From assembly GCF_024170285.1 (NCBI RefSeq), contig NZ_JALJXV010000002.1, positions 523,046-587,045 on the forward strand: DNA of 64,000 nucleotides, read 5' to 3'. This DNA comes from Natronocella acetinitrilica (GTDB lineage Bacteria; Pseudomonadota; Gammaproteobacteria; Nitrococcales; Aquisalimonadaceae). Made by a program: the position numbers and the translations under genes. Shown piece after piece: positions 18,023 through 28,258 of the stretch (position 1 is the stretch's first letter; each line of letters opens with the position of its first letter). The notes under the pieces were generated by a model, which searched no databases, had not been told where the DNA came from, and was given only the letters and a program-made list of their open reading frames with translations.

Positions 18023-18895
18023 ATGGCTTTCGAACAGCAGCTGCTGGACAGGCTGGACCAATTGCTGGCGCGTGTCGACGCGCTGGTGCCCGGCGCGGCC
18101 GCCGCCCCTGACTGGGACGCCAGCATCGCCTTTCGCTGGCGCCGCGGGCCGCGGGGCGGCGCTCTGCAGCCGGTGCGCCACCCCCACGCCCTGTCCCTGG
18201 ACAAACTGCGCAATGTCGACCGGCAGAAGCTGTTGCTGGAGCGCAATACCCGCCAGTTCATCGCCGAGTTGCCCGCCAACAACGCACTGCTCTGGGGCTC
18301 ACGGGGCACCGGCAAGTCGTCACTGGTCAAGGCCCTGCTGAACCGTTACGCGGCGGATGGGTTACGCCTGATCGAGGTGGACAAGTCCGACCTGGTGGAT
18401 CTGGCGGACATCGCCGACCTGGTCTGGGACCGGCCGGAGCGGTTCCTGGTGTTCTGTGATGATCTGTCCTTCGAAGCGGGCGACCCCAGCTACAAGGCCC
18501 TGAAGGCCATGCTCGACGGCTCCGTCAGCGCCGCGCCGGATAACCTGCTGATCTACGCAACATCCAATCGCCGCCACCTGCTCCCGGAGTACATGACCGA
18601 TAACGCCGAGAGCCGAAACGTGGACGGCGAGATCCATCATGGCGAGGCGGTGGAGGAAAAGATCTCCCTGTCGGAGCGATTCGGGCTGTGGGTGTCGTTC
18701 CACCCTTTCAGCCAGGACAGCTATCTGGATATCGTCTGGACCTGGCTCGAGCACTTTGGCACCCGGCTGGACGATCCCGAGGCCATTCGCGCAGAGGCCC
18801 TGCGTTATGCCCTGGCCAGAGGCTCACGCAGCGGCCGCGTAGCATGGCAATTCGCCCGTGACTGGGCGGGGCGCTCGGGGTTGGGCGAGGGCTGA
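18023..18895 (+). CDS. DUF815 family AAA-type ATPase
   Basis: A 290-residue P-loop protein. Walker A is GSRGTGKSS (residues 92-100) and Walker B is FLVFCDDLSFE, followed by a sensor-like IYATSNRRHLLPEYM. These are the marks of DUF815, a group of AAA-like ATPases of unknown function often annotated as ATP-binding proteins. The ATG at 18023 lies in a 44-base gap after the DUF2058 gene. No partner is apparent. Confidence 0.9.
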   Translation: MAFEQQLLDRLDQLLARVDALVPGAAAAPDWDASIAFRWRRGPRGGALQPVRHPHALSLDKLRNVDRQKLLLERNTRQFIAELPANNALLWGSRGTGKSSLVKALLNRYAADGLRLIEVDKSDLVDLADIADLVWDRPERFLVFCDDLSFEAGDPSYKALKAMLDGSVSAAPDNLLIYATSNRRHLLPEYMTDNAESRNVDGEIHHGEAVEEKISLSERFGLWVSFHPFSQDSYLDIVWTWLEHFGTRLDDPEAIRAEALRYALARGSRSGRVAWQFARDWAGRSGLGEG

Positions 18896-18930
18896 TGCGG
18901 ATCGGGGAATGGATGTCGGAGTGGCATGAC

Positions 18931-19039
18931 CAGCGCCGACATGGTGCGTTACGCCCTTTGGGCTAACGCACCCTACGTGAGGCCGTGCCCGCTGTAGGGT
19001 GTGTTAGCGCGCAGCGCGTAACGCACCAATGCGGCGCTG
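18931..19039. repeat. large imperfect inverted repeat after the DUF815 gene
   Basis: Two 35-base arms (18942-18976 and 18994-19028) are reverse complements with about five mismatches, and the outer flanks (CAGCGCCG and CGGCGCTG) extend the pairing. Each arm has internal dyad symmetry around GTGCGTTA...TAACGCAC. This style of intergenic repeat, with TAGGGTGCGTTAGCG-like wording, is common in many proteobacterial genomes. It sits between convergent genes and could also stop transcription. Confidence 0.7.
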
Positions 19040-19041
19040 GA

Positions 19042-19668
19042 TCAGGACGCCGTGGCGCGGTTGCGGAGGAACGCCGGGGTCGGTAGGCGCAACAGCAGAA
19101 GCACGGCCAGAATGGCACCGTAGATCAACGGCTCCCAGGGATCGGCGCGCACCAGCAACAGGAAGTGCAACACCCCCAGCACTGCAATCAGATACACCAA
19201 CTTGTGCAGTTGCTTCCAGCGCCGCCCCAGCCGGCGCATCCAGGCATTGGTCGAGGTCACGGCCAGCGGGATCAAAAGCAGCAGGGCCAGGAACCCCATT
19301 AGAATGTAAGGCCGGTTGATGACATCGTCGGCGATGGTGGCCGGGTTCAGCATGTGATCAAACAGCGCGAACACCAGAAAGTGCAGGACCACATAGCTGA
19401 ACGCCAGCAAGCCGATCATGCGCCGCAACCTGATGGGAAACGTCCAGCCGGTCATCCGTCGCAGGGGCGTCATGGCCAGGGTTACGAGCATCAGCCGCAG
19501 GCCCCACTGCCCGGACTCGTGGGTCAGGTATTCCACGGGGTTGGCACCGGCCTGGCCCGCGAACACGGCGACGATCATCCACGCCATGGGCAGCAGGCCA
19601 AGCAGCAGTAACGCCGGTTTGACCAAGGGATGGAGGCCGTGGACGTGCAATGGGTTGCCGCCTACCAA
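19042..19668 (-). CDS. msrQ: protein-methionine-sulfoxide reductase heme-binding subunit MsrQ
   Basis: A 208-residue membrane protein with about five to six hydrophobic helices of the ferric-reductase-like family. MsrQ holds heme and passes electrons from the respiratory chain to MsrP. Typical features are [24 protein letters not shown] near the start, a histidine in [11 protein letters not shown], and [25 protein letters not shown]. It overlaps the end of msrP by 7 bases, the usual msrPQ arrangement. The two repair oxidised methionine in envelope proteins. Confidence 0.95.
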   Translation of the reverse strand: MVGGNPLHVHGLHPLVKPALLLLGLLPMAWMIVAVFAGQAGANPVEYLTHESGQWGLRLMLVTLAMTPLRRMTGWTFPIRLRRMIGLLAFSYVVLHFLVFALFDHMLNPATIADDVINRPYILMGFLALLLLIPLAVTSTNAWMRRLGRRWKQLHKLVYLIAVLGVLHFLLLVRADPWEPLIYGAILAVLLLLRLPTPAFLRNRATAS

Positions 19669-20639
19669 TTCTGCCGGGTGCTGAGGTCCATACCCGCGTA
19701 GAGGTCAGCCACCTCTTCTTCGTAGCCGTTGAACATCAGCGTGTCCTGCCGGAAAAACCGGCCGATCCGGCGCTCACGAGCCTGGCTCCAGCGCGGGTGC
19801 GACACGTTCGGATTGACGTTGGCATAGAAGCCGTATTCGTTGGGAGCGATGACCTGCCAGGTATTTTTCGGTTGCTCCTCCGTGAAGCGGATCTTCACCA
19901 GCGACTTGCCGCACTTGAAGCCGTATTTCCACGGCACCACCAGGCGGATGGGGGCGCCATTCTGGGCCGGTAACTCGCGACCATAGATGCCCACCGCAAA
20001 GATCGACAGCGGATGCATGGCCTCGTCGATACGCAGGCCCTCGACATAGGGCCAGGGAATGGAGGAGGAGCCACGTTGCGCCGGCATCTGCTCGGGGTCC
20101 TGCAGTGTGCGCAGTTCCACGTACTTGGCGCGAGAGGTGGGCTGGAAACGCTTCAACACGTCCGCCATGGGAATACCCACCCAGGGGATGACCATGGACC
20201 AGGCCTCGACACAGCGGAAGCGGTAAATGCGCTCTTCAAGCTGGTGCGGACGCACCAGATCCTCGTAGGTGTAGGTGCCGGGGTTCTCGCACTCGCCATC
20301 CACCTCGACGGACCAGGGCTCCACCCGCAACAGGCCCGGAGCCAACCGCTTGGGGTCGTCCTTGCCCATGCCGTACTCGTAGAAGTTGTTATAGCTACTG
20401 ATGTCTTCGAGGCTGTTGGGCTCGGCGCTGGTGCTGAACTCACTGGGCGCGACGTCCGGGAAAGGCCGCAGCGCATCAAGATCGTCCAGGGTCCGTGACC
20501 AGAGCATCTGCGGAGCCACCAGGCTGCCCGCCGCGATGGTGCCCGCCGCCTTGATGAATTCACGACGACGGTAATAGATCGACTCCGAGGTGATCTCGGA
20601 CGATCTGACGTCGGACTTACGGGTGCGTCGGATCAGCAT
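19662..20639 (-). CDS. msrP: protein-methionine-sulfoxide reductase catalytic subunit MsrP
   Basis: A 325-residue molybdopterin enzyme of the sulfite-oxidase fold with a Tat signal ([17 protein letters not shown], twin arginines), so it is exported folded to the periplasm. [15 protein letters not shown] contains the cysteine that ligates molybdenum, and [16 protein letters not shown] and [15 protein letters not shown] are family hallmarks. The ATG at 20639 is preferred over an upstream ATG because it directly starts the basic N-region [11 protein letters not shown]. It is the first gene of msrPQ. Confidence 0.96.
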   Translation of the reverse strand: MLIRRTRKSDVRSSEITSESIYYRRREFIKAAGTIAAGSLVAPQMLWSRTLDDLDALRPFPDVAPSEFSTSAEPNSLEDISSYNNFYEYGMGKDDPKRLAPGLLRVEPWSVEVDGECENPGTYTYEDLVRPHQLEERIYRFRCVEAWSMVIPWVGIPMADVLKRFQPTSRAKYVELRTLQDPEQMPAQRGSSSIPWPYVEGLRIDEAMHPLSIFAVGIYGRELPAQNGAPIRLVVPWKYGFKCGKSLVKIRFTEEQPKNTWQVIAPNEYGFYANVNPNVSHPRWSQARERRIGRFFRQDTLMFNGYEEEVADLYAGMDLSTRQNW

Positions 20640-20747
20640 GCGGGGCTCCCCCTTTGGGTACGTTGGCCACATTAGACGGCACGAAGCCGACTTTGTTTCC
20701 GGTACCGCTGTGGAAGTCCGCAGAATGGCCTGATCTGCAGCTGACCG

Positions 20748-23700
20748 TCAGCCCACCCAGACCCGGGCGTTACGGAACATCCGCAGCCAGGGGCCGTCCT
20801 CGCCCCAGTCTGCCGGGTACCAGCTATGCTGCACGGCGCGGAACACACGTTCGGGGTGCGGCATCATGATGGTAACGCGGCCGTCGCGGTTGCAAAGACC
20901 GGTAATCCCCTCCGGGGAGCCGTTGGGGTTGGCGGGGTAGCGCTCCGCGGGCAACCCCTCGGCAGTTACAAAGCGCACAGCCACCTGGCGGGCGGATTCC
21001 AGCTTGCGTGGCCCCTGATCGCCACCGAATACCGCCCTGCCCTCCCCATGGGCGACGGCGATGGGCATGCACGAGCCGGCCATGCCGGCCAGCAGCACGG
21101 ACGGCGAGCGCACTACCTCCACCAGGGCCAATCGGGCCTCGAACTGCTCCGAGCGGTTGCGCAGGAAATCCGGCCACAACCCGGTTCCGGGAATGATCTC
21201 GCGCAGGCCGGACAGCATCTGGCAACCATTGCAGACACCCAGGGTGAAGGTGTCACCGCGCTGGAACCAGGCCTCGAAAGCCTGTCGTGCACGGGGGTTG
21301 AACAGAATGGAACTGGCCCAGCCACCACCGGCACCCAGCACGTCGCCGTAGGAGAACCCGCCGCAGGCGGCCAGGCCCTGCATGGACTGCAGCGTCTCGG
21401 CGCCGGAGAGGATGTCCGTCATGTGGACGTCCACGGCCTCGAAACCGGCGCGGTGAAAGGCTGCTGCCATTTCAACGTGCCCGTTGACGCCCTGCTCCCG
21501 CAAGATGGCGACCCGGGGGCGGGCGCCGGAGGCAATCATCGGGGCGGCAACGTCTTCCGCCGGATCGAACTGCAGGCGCGCCTGCAGCCCCGCATCGCTG
21601 GCTTCGGTCACGGCCTCCCATTCCTCCCGGGCGCAGTCGGGATCGTCCCGGAGCGCCTGCATCCGGTAGGTGGTCTCCTGCCAGATACTCTGCAGCTGGC
21701 CGCGTCCTGCATGCAGGCAATCTACCCCGCCCCGGCGGAATCGCAGGTCGTCACCGGCCACGGGGCGGCCGATCAGGTGCACCGCACCGTCCAGGTCGGC
21801 GGCAGAAAACAGTTCCAGCGCGCGCTGCAACGCATCGGCGGGCACCTGACAGACGGCTCCCGGTTCCTCGCTGAAGAGGATGGCCGCGGTCTCGCCGACG
21901 AGATCATCCAGTTGGATATCCAGTCCACAACGCGCCGCGAACGCCATTTCACAGAGGGTCGCGAACAGACCACCATCGCTGCGATCATGGTAGGCCAGCA
22001 GCAGGCCGGCGCGGCGCAGCCCCTGCACGCCCTCGAAGAGGCCACGCAGATCAGCCGCATTATCAAGGTCCGCTGGCTCTTCACCCAGGGCGGCATAGGC
22101 CTGCGCCAGGCTTGAGCCGCCCAGGCGATGCCGTCCGCGGCCCAGGTCGATCAGCAGCAGGCAGGTGTCACCCTGATCCAGCCGCAGCTCCGGCGTTGCC
22201 GTACCGCGCACGTCGTCAACAGTGGCAAAGGCCGTGATGACCAGCGAAACAGGGGAGGTCACCGCCTGCTCCACACCGTCGTCGTCCCACACGGTCTTCA
22301 TGGACATGGAGTCCTTGCCCACCGGGATAGTGATATCCAGGTCCGGACATAACTCCATACCCACGGCACGCACCGTGTCGTAGAGCCGGGCATCCTCTCC
22401 GGCATGGCCGGCGGGCGCCATCCAGTTGGCAGACAGATTAATGCGATCGAGGCCGTCCACCGGTGCCGCCGCCAGATTGGTCACCGCCTCGGCAACAGCC
22501 AGGCGGCCTGACGCCGGGCCATCCAGCAAGGCCACCTGGGGGCGCTCGCCCAGGGCCATGGCCGCGCCGGAATAGCCGGTGTAGTCATCCAGGGTGACGG
22601 CCACGTCGGCCACCGGCACCTGCCAGGGCCCCACCATCTGGTCCCGCGCTACCAGGCCCGTGACGGTGCGGTCGCCAATCGTGATGAGCCAGTGCTTGGC
22701 GGCGACCGCCGGCATGCGCAGCACGCGCTCCGCCGCCTCCGCCAGATCAAGCGCGGTGGTATCGAGGGCCTTGTGCCGCACAGACACGCGGCGGACATCC
22801 CGAAGCATCTTCGGCGGCTTGCCGAACAGCAGGTCCATAGGAATGTTCACCGGCAGGGTATCGAGCGCGCGGTCGGCAAGGCGCAGATGGCGAGCCTCGG
22901 TGGCCTCGCCGATCACCGCCGCCGGGCAGCGCTCACGGCGACAGATGGCCATGAAGCGGTCCAGGTCCGCGGGCTCCACGGCGAGCACGTAGCGCTCCTG
23001 GGACTCGTTGCTCCAGATCTGCATGGGCGACATGCCGGGGTCGTCGCTGGGCACCTCGCGCAGTTCCAGCACACCCCCTCGATGACTGTCTTCGAGTATC
23101 TCCGGCACGGCGTTTGAGAGCCCACCGGCACCCACATCGTGGATGGAACAGATCGGGTTGTCGGTGCCCATGGCCCAGCAGGTGTCGATCACCTCCTGGG
23201 CGCGGCGCTGCATCTCGGGATTACTGCGCTGGACTGAGGCGAAATCGAGTTGCTCATCACCGGAGCCGCTGCTGATGGACGAGGCCGCACCGCCTCCCAG
23301 CCCGATCAACATGGCTGGACCACCCAGAACGATGATTCTGGCGGCGGGCCGCACTTCGCCCTTTTCGACATGCTGATCGCGGATCTGGCCCATGCCGCCG
23401 GCCAGCATGATGGGCTTGTGGTAACCCCGCCATTCCGGCTGGCCGGGCCCATCCACCTGTTGCTCGAATGTACGGAAATACCCCGACAGGTTCGGACGGC
23501 CGAATTCATTGTTGTAGGAGGCAGCACCGATGGGCCCCTCGAGCATGATCTGCAGGGGCGAAGCCAGACGATCAGGGCGACCCGGGCTCTGCGTCTCCCA
23601 GGGCTGCTCAAAACCGGGAATGCGCAGATTGGAGGTGGTGAAGCCACAAAGCCCGGCCCGGGGGCGCGCGCCACGCCCGGTGGCACCCTCGTCGCGAATC

Positions 23701-24641
23701 TCACCACCGGCACCGGTGGCGGCACCGGCAAACGGCGAAATCGCCGTCGGGTGGTTATGGGTCTCCACCTTCATGACCAGGTGCACCGGCTCGGCGGATT
23801 CACCGTAGCTGCGGGTCGAGGGATCGACAAGGAATCGTTGCGCCGTGGTCCCCGCTGCCACGGCCGCGTTATCGGAGTAGGCCGACAGAATGCCGGCGGA
23901 GCGATGCCGGTAGGTATTTCGGATCATGTCGAACAGGGAGTGCGGTTGCGGCTCACCGTCAATGATCCAGTCGGCGCGGAAAATCTTGTGGCGGCAATGC
24001 TCCGAATTCGCCTGGGCGAACATCATCAGTTCAACGTCGGTGGGATTCCGACCCAGAGCAGTGTATCGCTCCACGAGATAGTCGATCTCGTCGCCGGCCA
24101 GAGCAAACCCCTGCTCCAGGTTGGCCCGCGCCAACGCGTCGCGGCCAGCGGCGAGGATGTCGATATGGGCCAGTGGCTCGGGCTCGGTCGCGCTGAAAAG
24201 ATGCTCAGCGGTGGTCGGATCCCCATGAACCATTTCCGTCATGCGGTCATGGAGTTCGGCATCCAGTTTTCGCAGGACTGCGTCATCAAGCGGCTCTGAT
24301 ACCGATAGCGTATAGAGCAGACCGCGCTCGATCCGTCGCACCGATGCGAGACCACAATTGTGGGCGATATCGGTGGCCTTGGTGGACCAGGGAGAGATAG
24401 TACCGGGGCGCGGCGTCACCAGCCGGGTCAGGCCGGCAGGGGTGTCAGTATCCGGTGTTGCTGCACCCAGCAGGCGCCGCAGCAGTGCGGAGGCGGTCGC
24501 GTCGAGCTCCGCCGTTGTCTGCACGAAGTACAGATAGCGGGAAGAGACATCCCTCACCAGCGGAGACACGGCCTGAAGCCGCGCCAACAGTTTCCCACGG
24601 CGAAACGCCGACAGCGCGGTCGTACCGTCTATGCGCAACAT
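20748..24641 (-). CDS. purL: phosphoribosylformylglycinamidine synthase PurL (large form)
   Basis: A 1297-residue one-chain FGAM synthase, the proteobacterial form that includes its own glutaminase. It catalyses the fourth step of de novo purine synthesis. The order is an N-terminal PurS-like region, two AIR-synthase-related halves ([20 protein letters not shown] in the first), and a C-terminal class I glutamine amidotransferase with the nucleophile in [13 protein letters not shown]. The ATG at 24641 starts [19 protein letters not shown], as in other PurL proteins; the frame is open further upstream. Its neighbours bamC and msrP are on the same strand but not functionally related. Confidence 0.97.
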   Translation of the reverse strand: MLRIDGTTALSAFRRGKLLARLQAVSPLVRDVSSRYLYFVQTTAELDATASALLRRLLGAATPDTDTPAGLTRLVTPRPGTISPWSTKATDIAHNCGLASVRRIERGLLYTLSVSEPLDDAVLRKLDAELHDRMTEMVHGDPTTAEHLFSATEPEPLAHIDILAAGRDALARANLEQGFALAGDEIDYLVERYTALGRNPTDVELMMFAQANSEHCRHKIFRADWIIDGEPQPHSLFDMIRNTYRHRSAGILSAYSDNAAVAAGTTAQRFLVDPSTRSYGESAEPVHLVMKVETHNHPTAISPFAGAATGAGGEIRDEGATGRGARPRAGLCGFTTSNLRIPGFEQPWETQSPGRPDRLASPLQIMLEGPIGAASYNNEFGRPNLSGYFRTFEQQVDGPGQPEWRGYHKPIMLAGGMGQIRDQHVEKGEVRPAARIIVLGGPAMLIGLGGGAASSISSGSGDEQLDFASVQRSNPEMQRRAQEVIDTCWAMGTDNPICSIHDVGAGGLSNAVPEILEDSHRGGVLELREVPSDDPGMSPMQIWSNESQERYVLAVEPADLDRFMAICRRERCPAAVIGEATEARHLRLADRALDTLPVNIPMDLLFGKPPKMLRDVRRVSVRHKALDTTALDLAEAAERVLRMPAVAAKHWLITIGDRTVTGLVARDQMVGPWQVPVADVAVTLDDYTGYSGAAMALGERPQVALLDGPASGRLAVAEAVTNLAAAPVDGLDRINLSANWMAPAGHAGEDARLYDTVRAVGMELCPDLDITIPVGKDSMSMKTVWDDDGVEQAVTSPVSLVITAFATVDDVRGTATPELRLDQGDTCLLLIDLGRGRHRLGGSSLAQAYAALGEEPADLDNAADLRGLFEGVQGLRRAGLLLAYHDRSDGGLFATLCEMAFAARCGLDIQLDDLVGETAAILFSEEPGAVCQVPADALQRALELFSAADLDGAVHLIGRPVAGDDLRFRRGGVDCLHAGRGQLQSIWQETTYRMQALRDDPDCAREEWEAVTEASDAGLQARLQFDPAEDVAAPMIASGARPRVAILREQGVNGHVEMAAAFHRAGFEAVDVHMTDILSGAETLQSMQGLAACGGFSYGDVLGAGGGWASSILFNPRARQAFEAWFQRGDTFTLGVCNGCQMLSGLREIIPGTGLWPDFLRNRSEQFEARLALVEVVRSPSVLLAGMAGSCMPIAVAHGEGRAVFGGDQGPRKLESARQVAVRFVTAEGLPAERYPANPNGSPEGITGLCNRDGRVTIMMPHPERVFRAVQHSWYPADWGEDGPWLRMFRNARVWVG

Positions 24642-24723
24642 GGCTGACAACCCGGATAGCCTGGAAGAATACCCGGCGACCGCCCGCCGCCGGTGCAGGC
24701 GCGACACTACCCTGCGACGCCGT

Positions 24724-25782
24724 TTAGCGCAACTGCTCCTGAATCAGCACCAGCAGCTGCTCGGATAGCCCCTCATCCACCGCGTCGCCGTCCTCGTCGG
24801 TGATCCAGACCGTTGTGCTTCCGCCATCAGAGCCCAGCCGAATCGCATAGTTGCCGGGTTCAAGCTGCGCCTCCCGGGTGCGCCAGAAGGCCAGACGGGA
24901 GAAGAAGCTTCGGCCGGATCGATCGGCCTCCGCCGACGGATCATAGCGGACCAGGTAGAGCCGCTCTGAGCGGTCTCTGTCCTCGACGGTGAAGCCGGCA
25001 CGGTCGATGGCCAGACCAACCCGACGCCAACCCTGCAGGAAGGATTCGGCGATGACCAGGGTCAGGCGATCATCGCTGTCGCGCATGATCCGGCTGAAGG
25101 CGTCCTCTTCCTGGGCCGCGGCGATGTCCCGCGCCGCCATGACCTCGTTGATGCCCAGATGGACCATGAATGTCCGCAGGGCTTCGGCCTCACGGCCGCG
25201 GTCTCCGTCCCGGGGCGTCCAGTCACCGTTGTCCGACATGGCCCGGCGATGGGCAACGAAAACCAGCGTGCGGTCGGCGCGATCGCCGGAATCCAGCCGG
25301 AAGGTGTACTGCTCGAGTACCGGCGCATCCGCTTCCAGTTCCAGGGGCATGAATACGCCACCACTGAGGCCCAACGGCCTCGGCATCCAGTCGCTTTCGA
25401 TCACGCCCAGGCTTTCCGAACTGCGAATAACTGGAATGTTGAATTCCTCGGCGAAGTCGTTGAGCCAGACCCAGACCTCTTCCGGCCGCGCGTCAATGCG
25501 CAGCCAACGTGTCTGGCCGCTGCGCTGCACCTGCATGCCCGGGGGCTCGGGCAGCACGGCGGCGCCATCGCGCCCCTCGCCCCGAGCAAACTCGGAGAAC
25601 GTTGCCGACCGCTGGCGGCCCAGCGCCGGCACCTCTCCGATTCGCTCCGAAGAGAGGTCCGGCGGGACGATCAGCGGATCGCTGGTGCGAACATCGGCGT
25701 CACGGCCGCCTGACGAACAGCCGGCCAGAACCAGGGCGATCAACAAGGCCAACAACGACTGCTTGAGGGACAACTTACGCAC
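24724..25782 (-). CDS. bamC: outer membrane protein assembly factor BamC (NlpB/DapX)
   Basis: A 352-residue lipoprotein with a signal peptide and lipobox LVLAGCSS near residue 21. BamC is part of the complex that inserts beta-barrel proteins into the outer membrane. The long unstructured N-terminal stretch after the cysteine ([11 protein letters not shown]) and two helix-grip domains fit the family. The GTG at 25782 has GGAG seven bases upstream and falls 4 bases after the dapA stop; the frame stays open into dapA, but that would bury the signal peptide. The dapA-bamC order is the one seen in E. coli. Confidence 0.92.
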   Translation of the reverse strand: MRKLSLKQSLLALLIALVLAGCSSGGRDADVRTSDPLIVPPDLSSERIGEVPALGRQRSATFSEFARGEGRDGAAVLPEPPGMQVQRSGQTRWLRIDARPEEVWVWLNDFAEEFNIPVIRSSESLGVIESDWMPRPLGLSGGVFMPLELEADAPVLEQYTFRLDSGDRADRTLVFVAHRRAMSDNGDWTPRDGDRGREAEALRTFMVHLGINEVMAARDIAAAQEEDAFSRIMRDSDDRLTLVIAESFLQGWRRVGLAIDRAGFTVEDRDRSERLYLVRYDPSAEADRSGRSFFSRLAFWRTREAQLEPGNYAIRLGSDGGSTTVWITDEDGDAVDEGLSEQLLVLIQEQLR

Positions 25783-25786
25783 AAAC

Positions 25787-26662
25787 TTACTCCAGAACGC
25801 CGGCCAGCAGCATCGCCTGCCGAACGGTTTCATGATGCTGTTCCGACAACGGCGTCAGTGGCAACCGGATGGACGGGCCGATGAGGCCCAGTTGGCTGAC
25901 AGCCCATTTCACCGGAATGGGATTGGACTCGACAAACAACGCCTTATGGAGCGCCGCCAGACGAGCGTCGATGGCCTCGGCGGTCTCACGATCACCGCTG
26001 ATGGCAGCCTGACACATATCGTGCATCTGTTGCGGCGCGACGTTGGCGGTAACGGATATCACGCCCTTGCCACCAGCCAGCAGGATCTCTCTGGAGACGC
26101 CATCTTCGCCGCTGTAGACGTCCAGTCGATCACCGCAGCGCTCGATGATTTCCCTGGCCCGCTGGACACTGACTGTCTCCTTGATGGCGACAATGTTGGG
26201 GATGTCCGCCAGCCGTTCCACCGTCTCGGGCAACATGTCACAGGCCGTGCGCCCGGGGACGTTATAGAGAATCTGTGGAATGGGCACTGCATCGGCAACG
26301 GCCTTGTAGTGCTGATACAGACCTTCCTGCGTCGGCTTGTTGTAGTAGGGCACAACCAGCAGGGCCGCATCGCAGCCCCCTTCCATGGCGCACCGGGTCA
26401 GCTTGATAGCCTCCCAGGTGGAGTTCGCCCCCGTGCCGCCGATCACCGGGATACGGCCGCAGGCCATCTCGACGACCTTGCGCATCACATGGCAGTGCTC
26501 GTCGTAATCAAGTGTGGCCGACTCCCCGGTGGTGCCCACCGCGACAATGGCATCAGTGCCGTTGTCGACGTGGAACTCGACCAGCCGCGCCAGCCCTTCC
26601 TCGTCGATGGCGCCGTCCTCGAACATCGGCGTGACCATCGCAACCATGCTTCCGCGGAACAT
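25787..26662 (-). CDS. dapA: 4-hydroxy-tetrahydrodipicolinate synthase
   Basis: A 291-residue TIM-barrel class I aldolase of lysine and diaminopimelate synthesis, condensing pyruvate with aspartate semialdehyde. The Schiff-base lysine is K161 in PNIVAIKETV; Y133 in ILYNVPGR and the GTTGES loop (residues 43-48) complete the site. Length and start (MFRGSMVAMVTPM) match the family. It is the first gene of a minus-strand group with bamC and purL, divergent from gcvR. Confidence 0.97.
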   Translation of the reverse strand: MFRGSMVAMVTPMFEDGAIDEEGLARLVEFHVDNGTDAIVAVGTTGESATLDYDEHCHVMRKVVEMACGRIPVIGGTGANSTWEAIKLTRCAMEGGCDAALLVVPYYNKPTQEGLYQHYKAVADAVPIPQILYNVPGRTACDMLPETVERLADIPNIVAIKETVSVQRAREIIERCGDRLDVYSGEDGVSREILLAGGKGVISVTANVAPQQMHDMCQAAISGDRETAEAIDARLAALHKALFVESNPIPVKWAVSQLGLIGPSIRLPLTPLSEQHHETVRQAMLLAGVLE

Positions 26663-26803
26663 GCGCTATCCAACCCCAGATAAAAACAGACCAGCATAGT
26701 ATCGGTGCCCCGGCAACGAGACAAGCAACGCCATTGGGGAATGGTTCAACAGGTTCCCGGGGCGGGAAAGGTGCATCTTGCACCGCGTCCCTAGTAAACT
26801 CTC

Positions 26804-26823
26804 CGCGGCCTGGCGAGGCCGCG
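26804..26823 (+). other. hairpin in the gcvR leader region
   Basis: A perfect 8-bp stem (26804-26811 with 26816-26823) with loop GGCG lies in the 252-base divergent gap between dapA and gcvR, about 91 bases before gcvR. A second small hairpin (GGTGC...GCACC) lies near 26770-26784. I see no gene here. It may be part of the gcvR leader or a terminator for stray transcription. Confidence 0.4.
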
Positions 26824-26914
26824 TTGGCCCGCCGTAAATCAGTATCTCCTGTGACATTCTGCGACTAGTCCAAACGCGCAGACCAATCCCGCTTCCCGAA
26901 GGCAGCGAGCGAGC

Positions 26915-27445
26915 ATGGAAAATCTAATTGTCATCACAGCCCTCGGCGAGGATCGGCCCGGACTGATCGATCAACTGTCGAAGTCCATCGCCGATGCCGG
27001 CTGCGGTATCCTCGATAGCCGCATGACCGTGCTCGGCGGCGAGTTTGCGATCATTCAGCTGGTCTCCGGCCGCTGGAATGCACTGGCAAAGCTCGAGGGC
27101 CAGTTGCCCATCGTCGCCAAGGAACTGGGCCTGGAGCTGCATCTCAAGCGAACCATACCGACCCGCCAGCCTGGTGACCTGCTGCCCTACGCCGTGGATG
27201 TGGTCACCATGGATCAGCCGGGAATCGTGCACCAGATTGCACACTTTTTTTCTCAGCGGGAGATCAACATCCGCGACCTCGCCACCAATCGCTACAACGC
27301 GGCGCACACCGGCACACCGATGTATTCCGTTCACCTGACCGTGGACATACCCGCGAAGCTCCATGTCGCGATGATTCGCGAGGAGTTTCTCGATTTCTGC
27401 GACCAGGGCAACCTGGACGCGATTTTCGAACCCGTGAAGGGTTGA
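26915..27445 (+). CDS. gcvR: glycine cleavage system regulator GcvR-type ACT protein
   Basis: A 176-residue protein made of two ACT domains: residues 4-80 (NLIVITALGEDRPGLIDQLSKSI) and 90-170 (VDVVTMDQPGIVHQIAHFF). This is the GcvR build; GcvR senses glycine and restrains the activator GcvA. The next gene is bcp, 27 bases on, and the gcvR-bcp pair is common in gammaproteobacteria. No gcvA or gcvTHP is in the window, so the target is inferred from the family. Confidence 0.88.
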   Translation: MENLIVITALGEDRPGLIDQLSKSIADAGCGILDSRMTVLGGEFAIIQLVSGRWNALAKLEGQLPIVAKELGLELHLKRTIPTRQPGDLLPYAVDVVTMDQPGIVHQIAHFFSQREINIRDLATNRYNAAHTGTPMYSVHLTVDIPAKLHVAMIREEFLDFCDQGNLDAIFEPVKG

Positions 27446-27472
27446 GCCGATCCCATTCTGGAGGACATCGCC

Positions 27473-27940
27473 ATGAGTACTGTAGCTGTGGGCAAACCTG
27501 TTCCGGCATTCAGCCTGCCGGCCACCGATGATCAGACCATCAGCCTGGAGGACTATCGCGGCCGCAACCTCGTGCTGTATTTCTACCCCAAGGCGAGCAC
27601 GCCGGGTTGCACCCAGGAAGGACAGGATTTCCGCGATCTCGAGTCAGAGTTCGCCGGCGCGAACACGGCGATCCTGGGCGTCTCTCGCGACAGCGTGAAG
27701 GCGCAGCAGAATTTCAAGGACAAATACAGCTTCAACTTCCCGCTGCTATCCGACAAGGATGAAACGCTTTGCGGGTTGTTCGATGTGATCAAGGAAAAGA
27801 ACATGTACGGCCGCAAGGTCATGGGCGTGGAGAGAAGCACCTTCGTGATTGATGCGGAGGGGGTACTTCGTGAGGAGTGGCGTGGCGTGAAAGTCAAGGG
27901 GCACGCACAGGCTGTGCTCGACGCAGTCCGCGCCCTCTAG
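27473..27940 (+). CDS. bcp: thioredoxin-dependent peroxiredoxin Bcp/PrxQ
   Basis: A 155-residue peroxiredoxin of the Bcp/PrxQ group, reducing peroxides in the cytoplasm. The peroxidatic cysteine is C46 in YPKASTPGCTQEG. The resolving cysteine usually found five residues later is absent (Q51); the only other cysteine is C100 in DETLCGLF, so it is either a 1-Cys enzyme or uses a more distant partner. It follows gcvR closely. Its TAG stop codon overlaps the CTAG target duplication of the inserted element at 27941-28208, so the insertion left the reading frame intact. Confidence 0.95.
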   Translation: MSTVAVGKPVPAFSLPATDDQTISLEDYRGRNLVLYFYPKASTPGCTQEGQDFRDLESEFAGANTAILGVSRDSVKAQQNFKDKYSFNFPLLSDKDETLCGLFDVIKEKNMYGRKVMGVERSTFVIDAEGVLREEWRGVKVKGHAQAVLDAVRAL

Positions 27941-28208
27941 GGAAGCGCTGAAGTATTCACGCCGCCGCGCTCGAGTCCGGTTTTCATTCGTGGCTAGAAG
28001 CAAGGTGCCGCAGGTAGTGGTTCTACCTGCGGTGGCTTGCGACACCGCCACGGGCGAAAACCGGCCGAGCCCCACGGGGTTGCGCACAGGTTTTCCGCGC
28101 TGCGTTGTTGCGACGCTTGGTCGTGGAATCACCACGACGCTGCGCGCCGCGCCTAGCATCACGAAAAATCTGTGTGTAACGCGGCAGTGTGAATACTTCA
28201 GCGCTTCC
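27941..28208. mobile_element. 268-bp MITE-like element, probably IS5-family derived
   Basis: Perfect 20-bp terminal inverted repeats, GGAAGCGCTGAAGTATTCAC at 27941-27960 and its complement at 28189-28208, are flanked by CTAG on both sides (27937-27940 and 28209-28212), a target duplication of the YTAR type used by IS5 elements. The inside has no coding frame of note but folds strongly: a 10-bp stem at 28008-28017/28023-28032, inside nested arms reaching 27977 and 28064. Size, termini and lack of a transposase fit a non-autonomous miniature transposon. Family assignment is from the GGAAG end and the target duplication and is tentative. Confidence 0.75.
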
Positions 28209-28258
28209 CTAGCAGGCGGCACTCCGACCGCCGCCTGCTTCGAAGCCCGGCACAGTGA

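Noticed and set aside
28106..28116. TGTTGCGACGC inside the MITE as a further PhaR site
   Set aside because: It lies inside a structured mobile repeat away from PHA genes; probably coincidence, and it is a caution for the motif argument.
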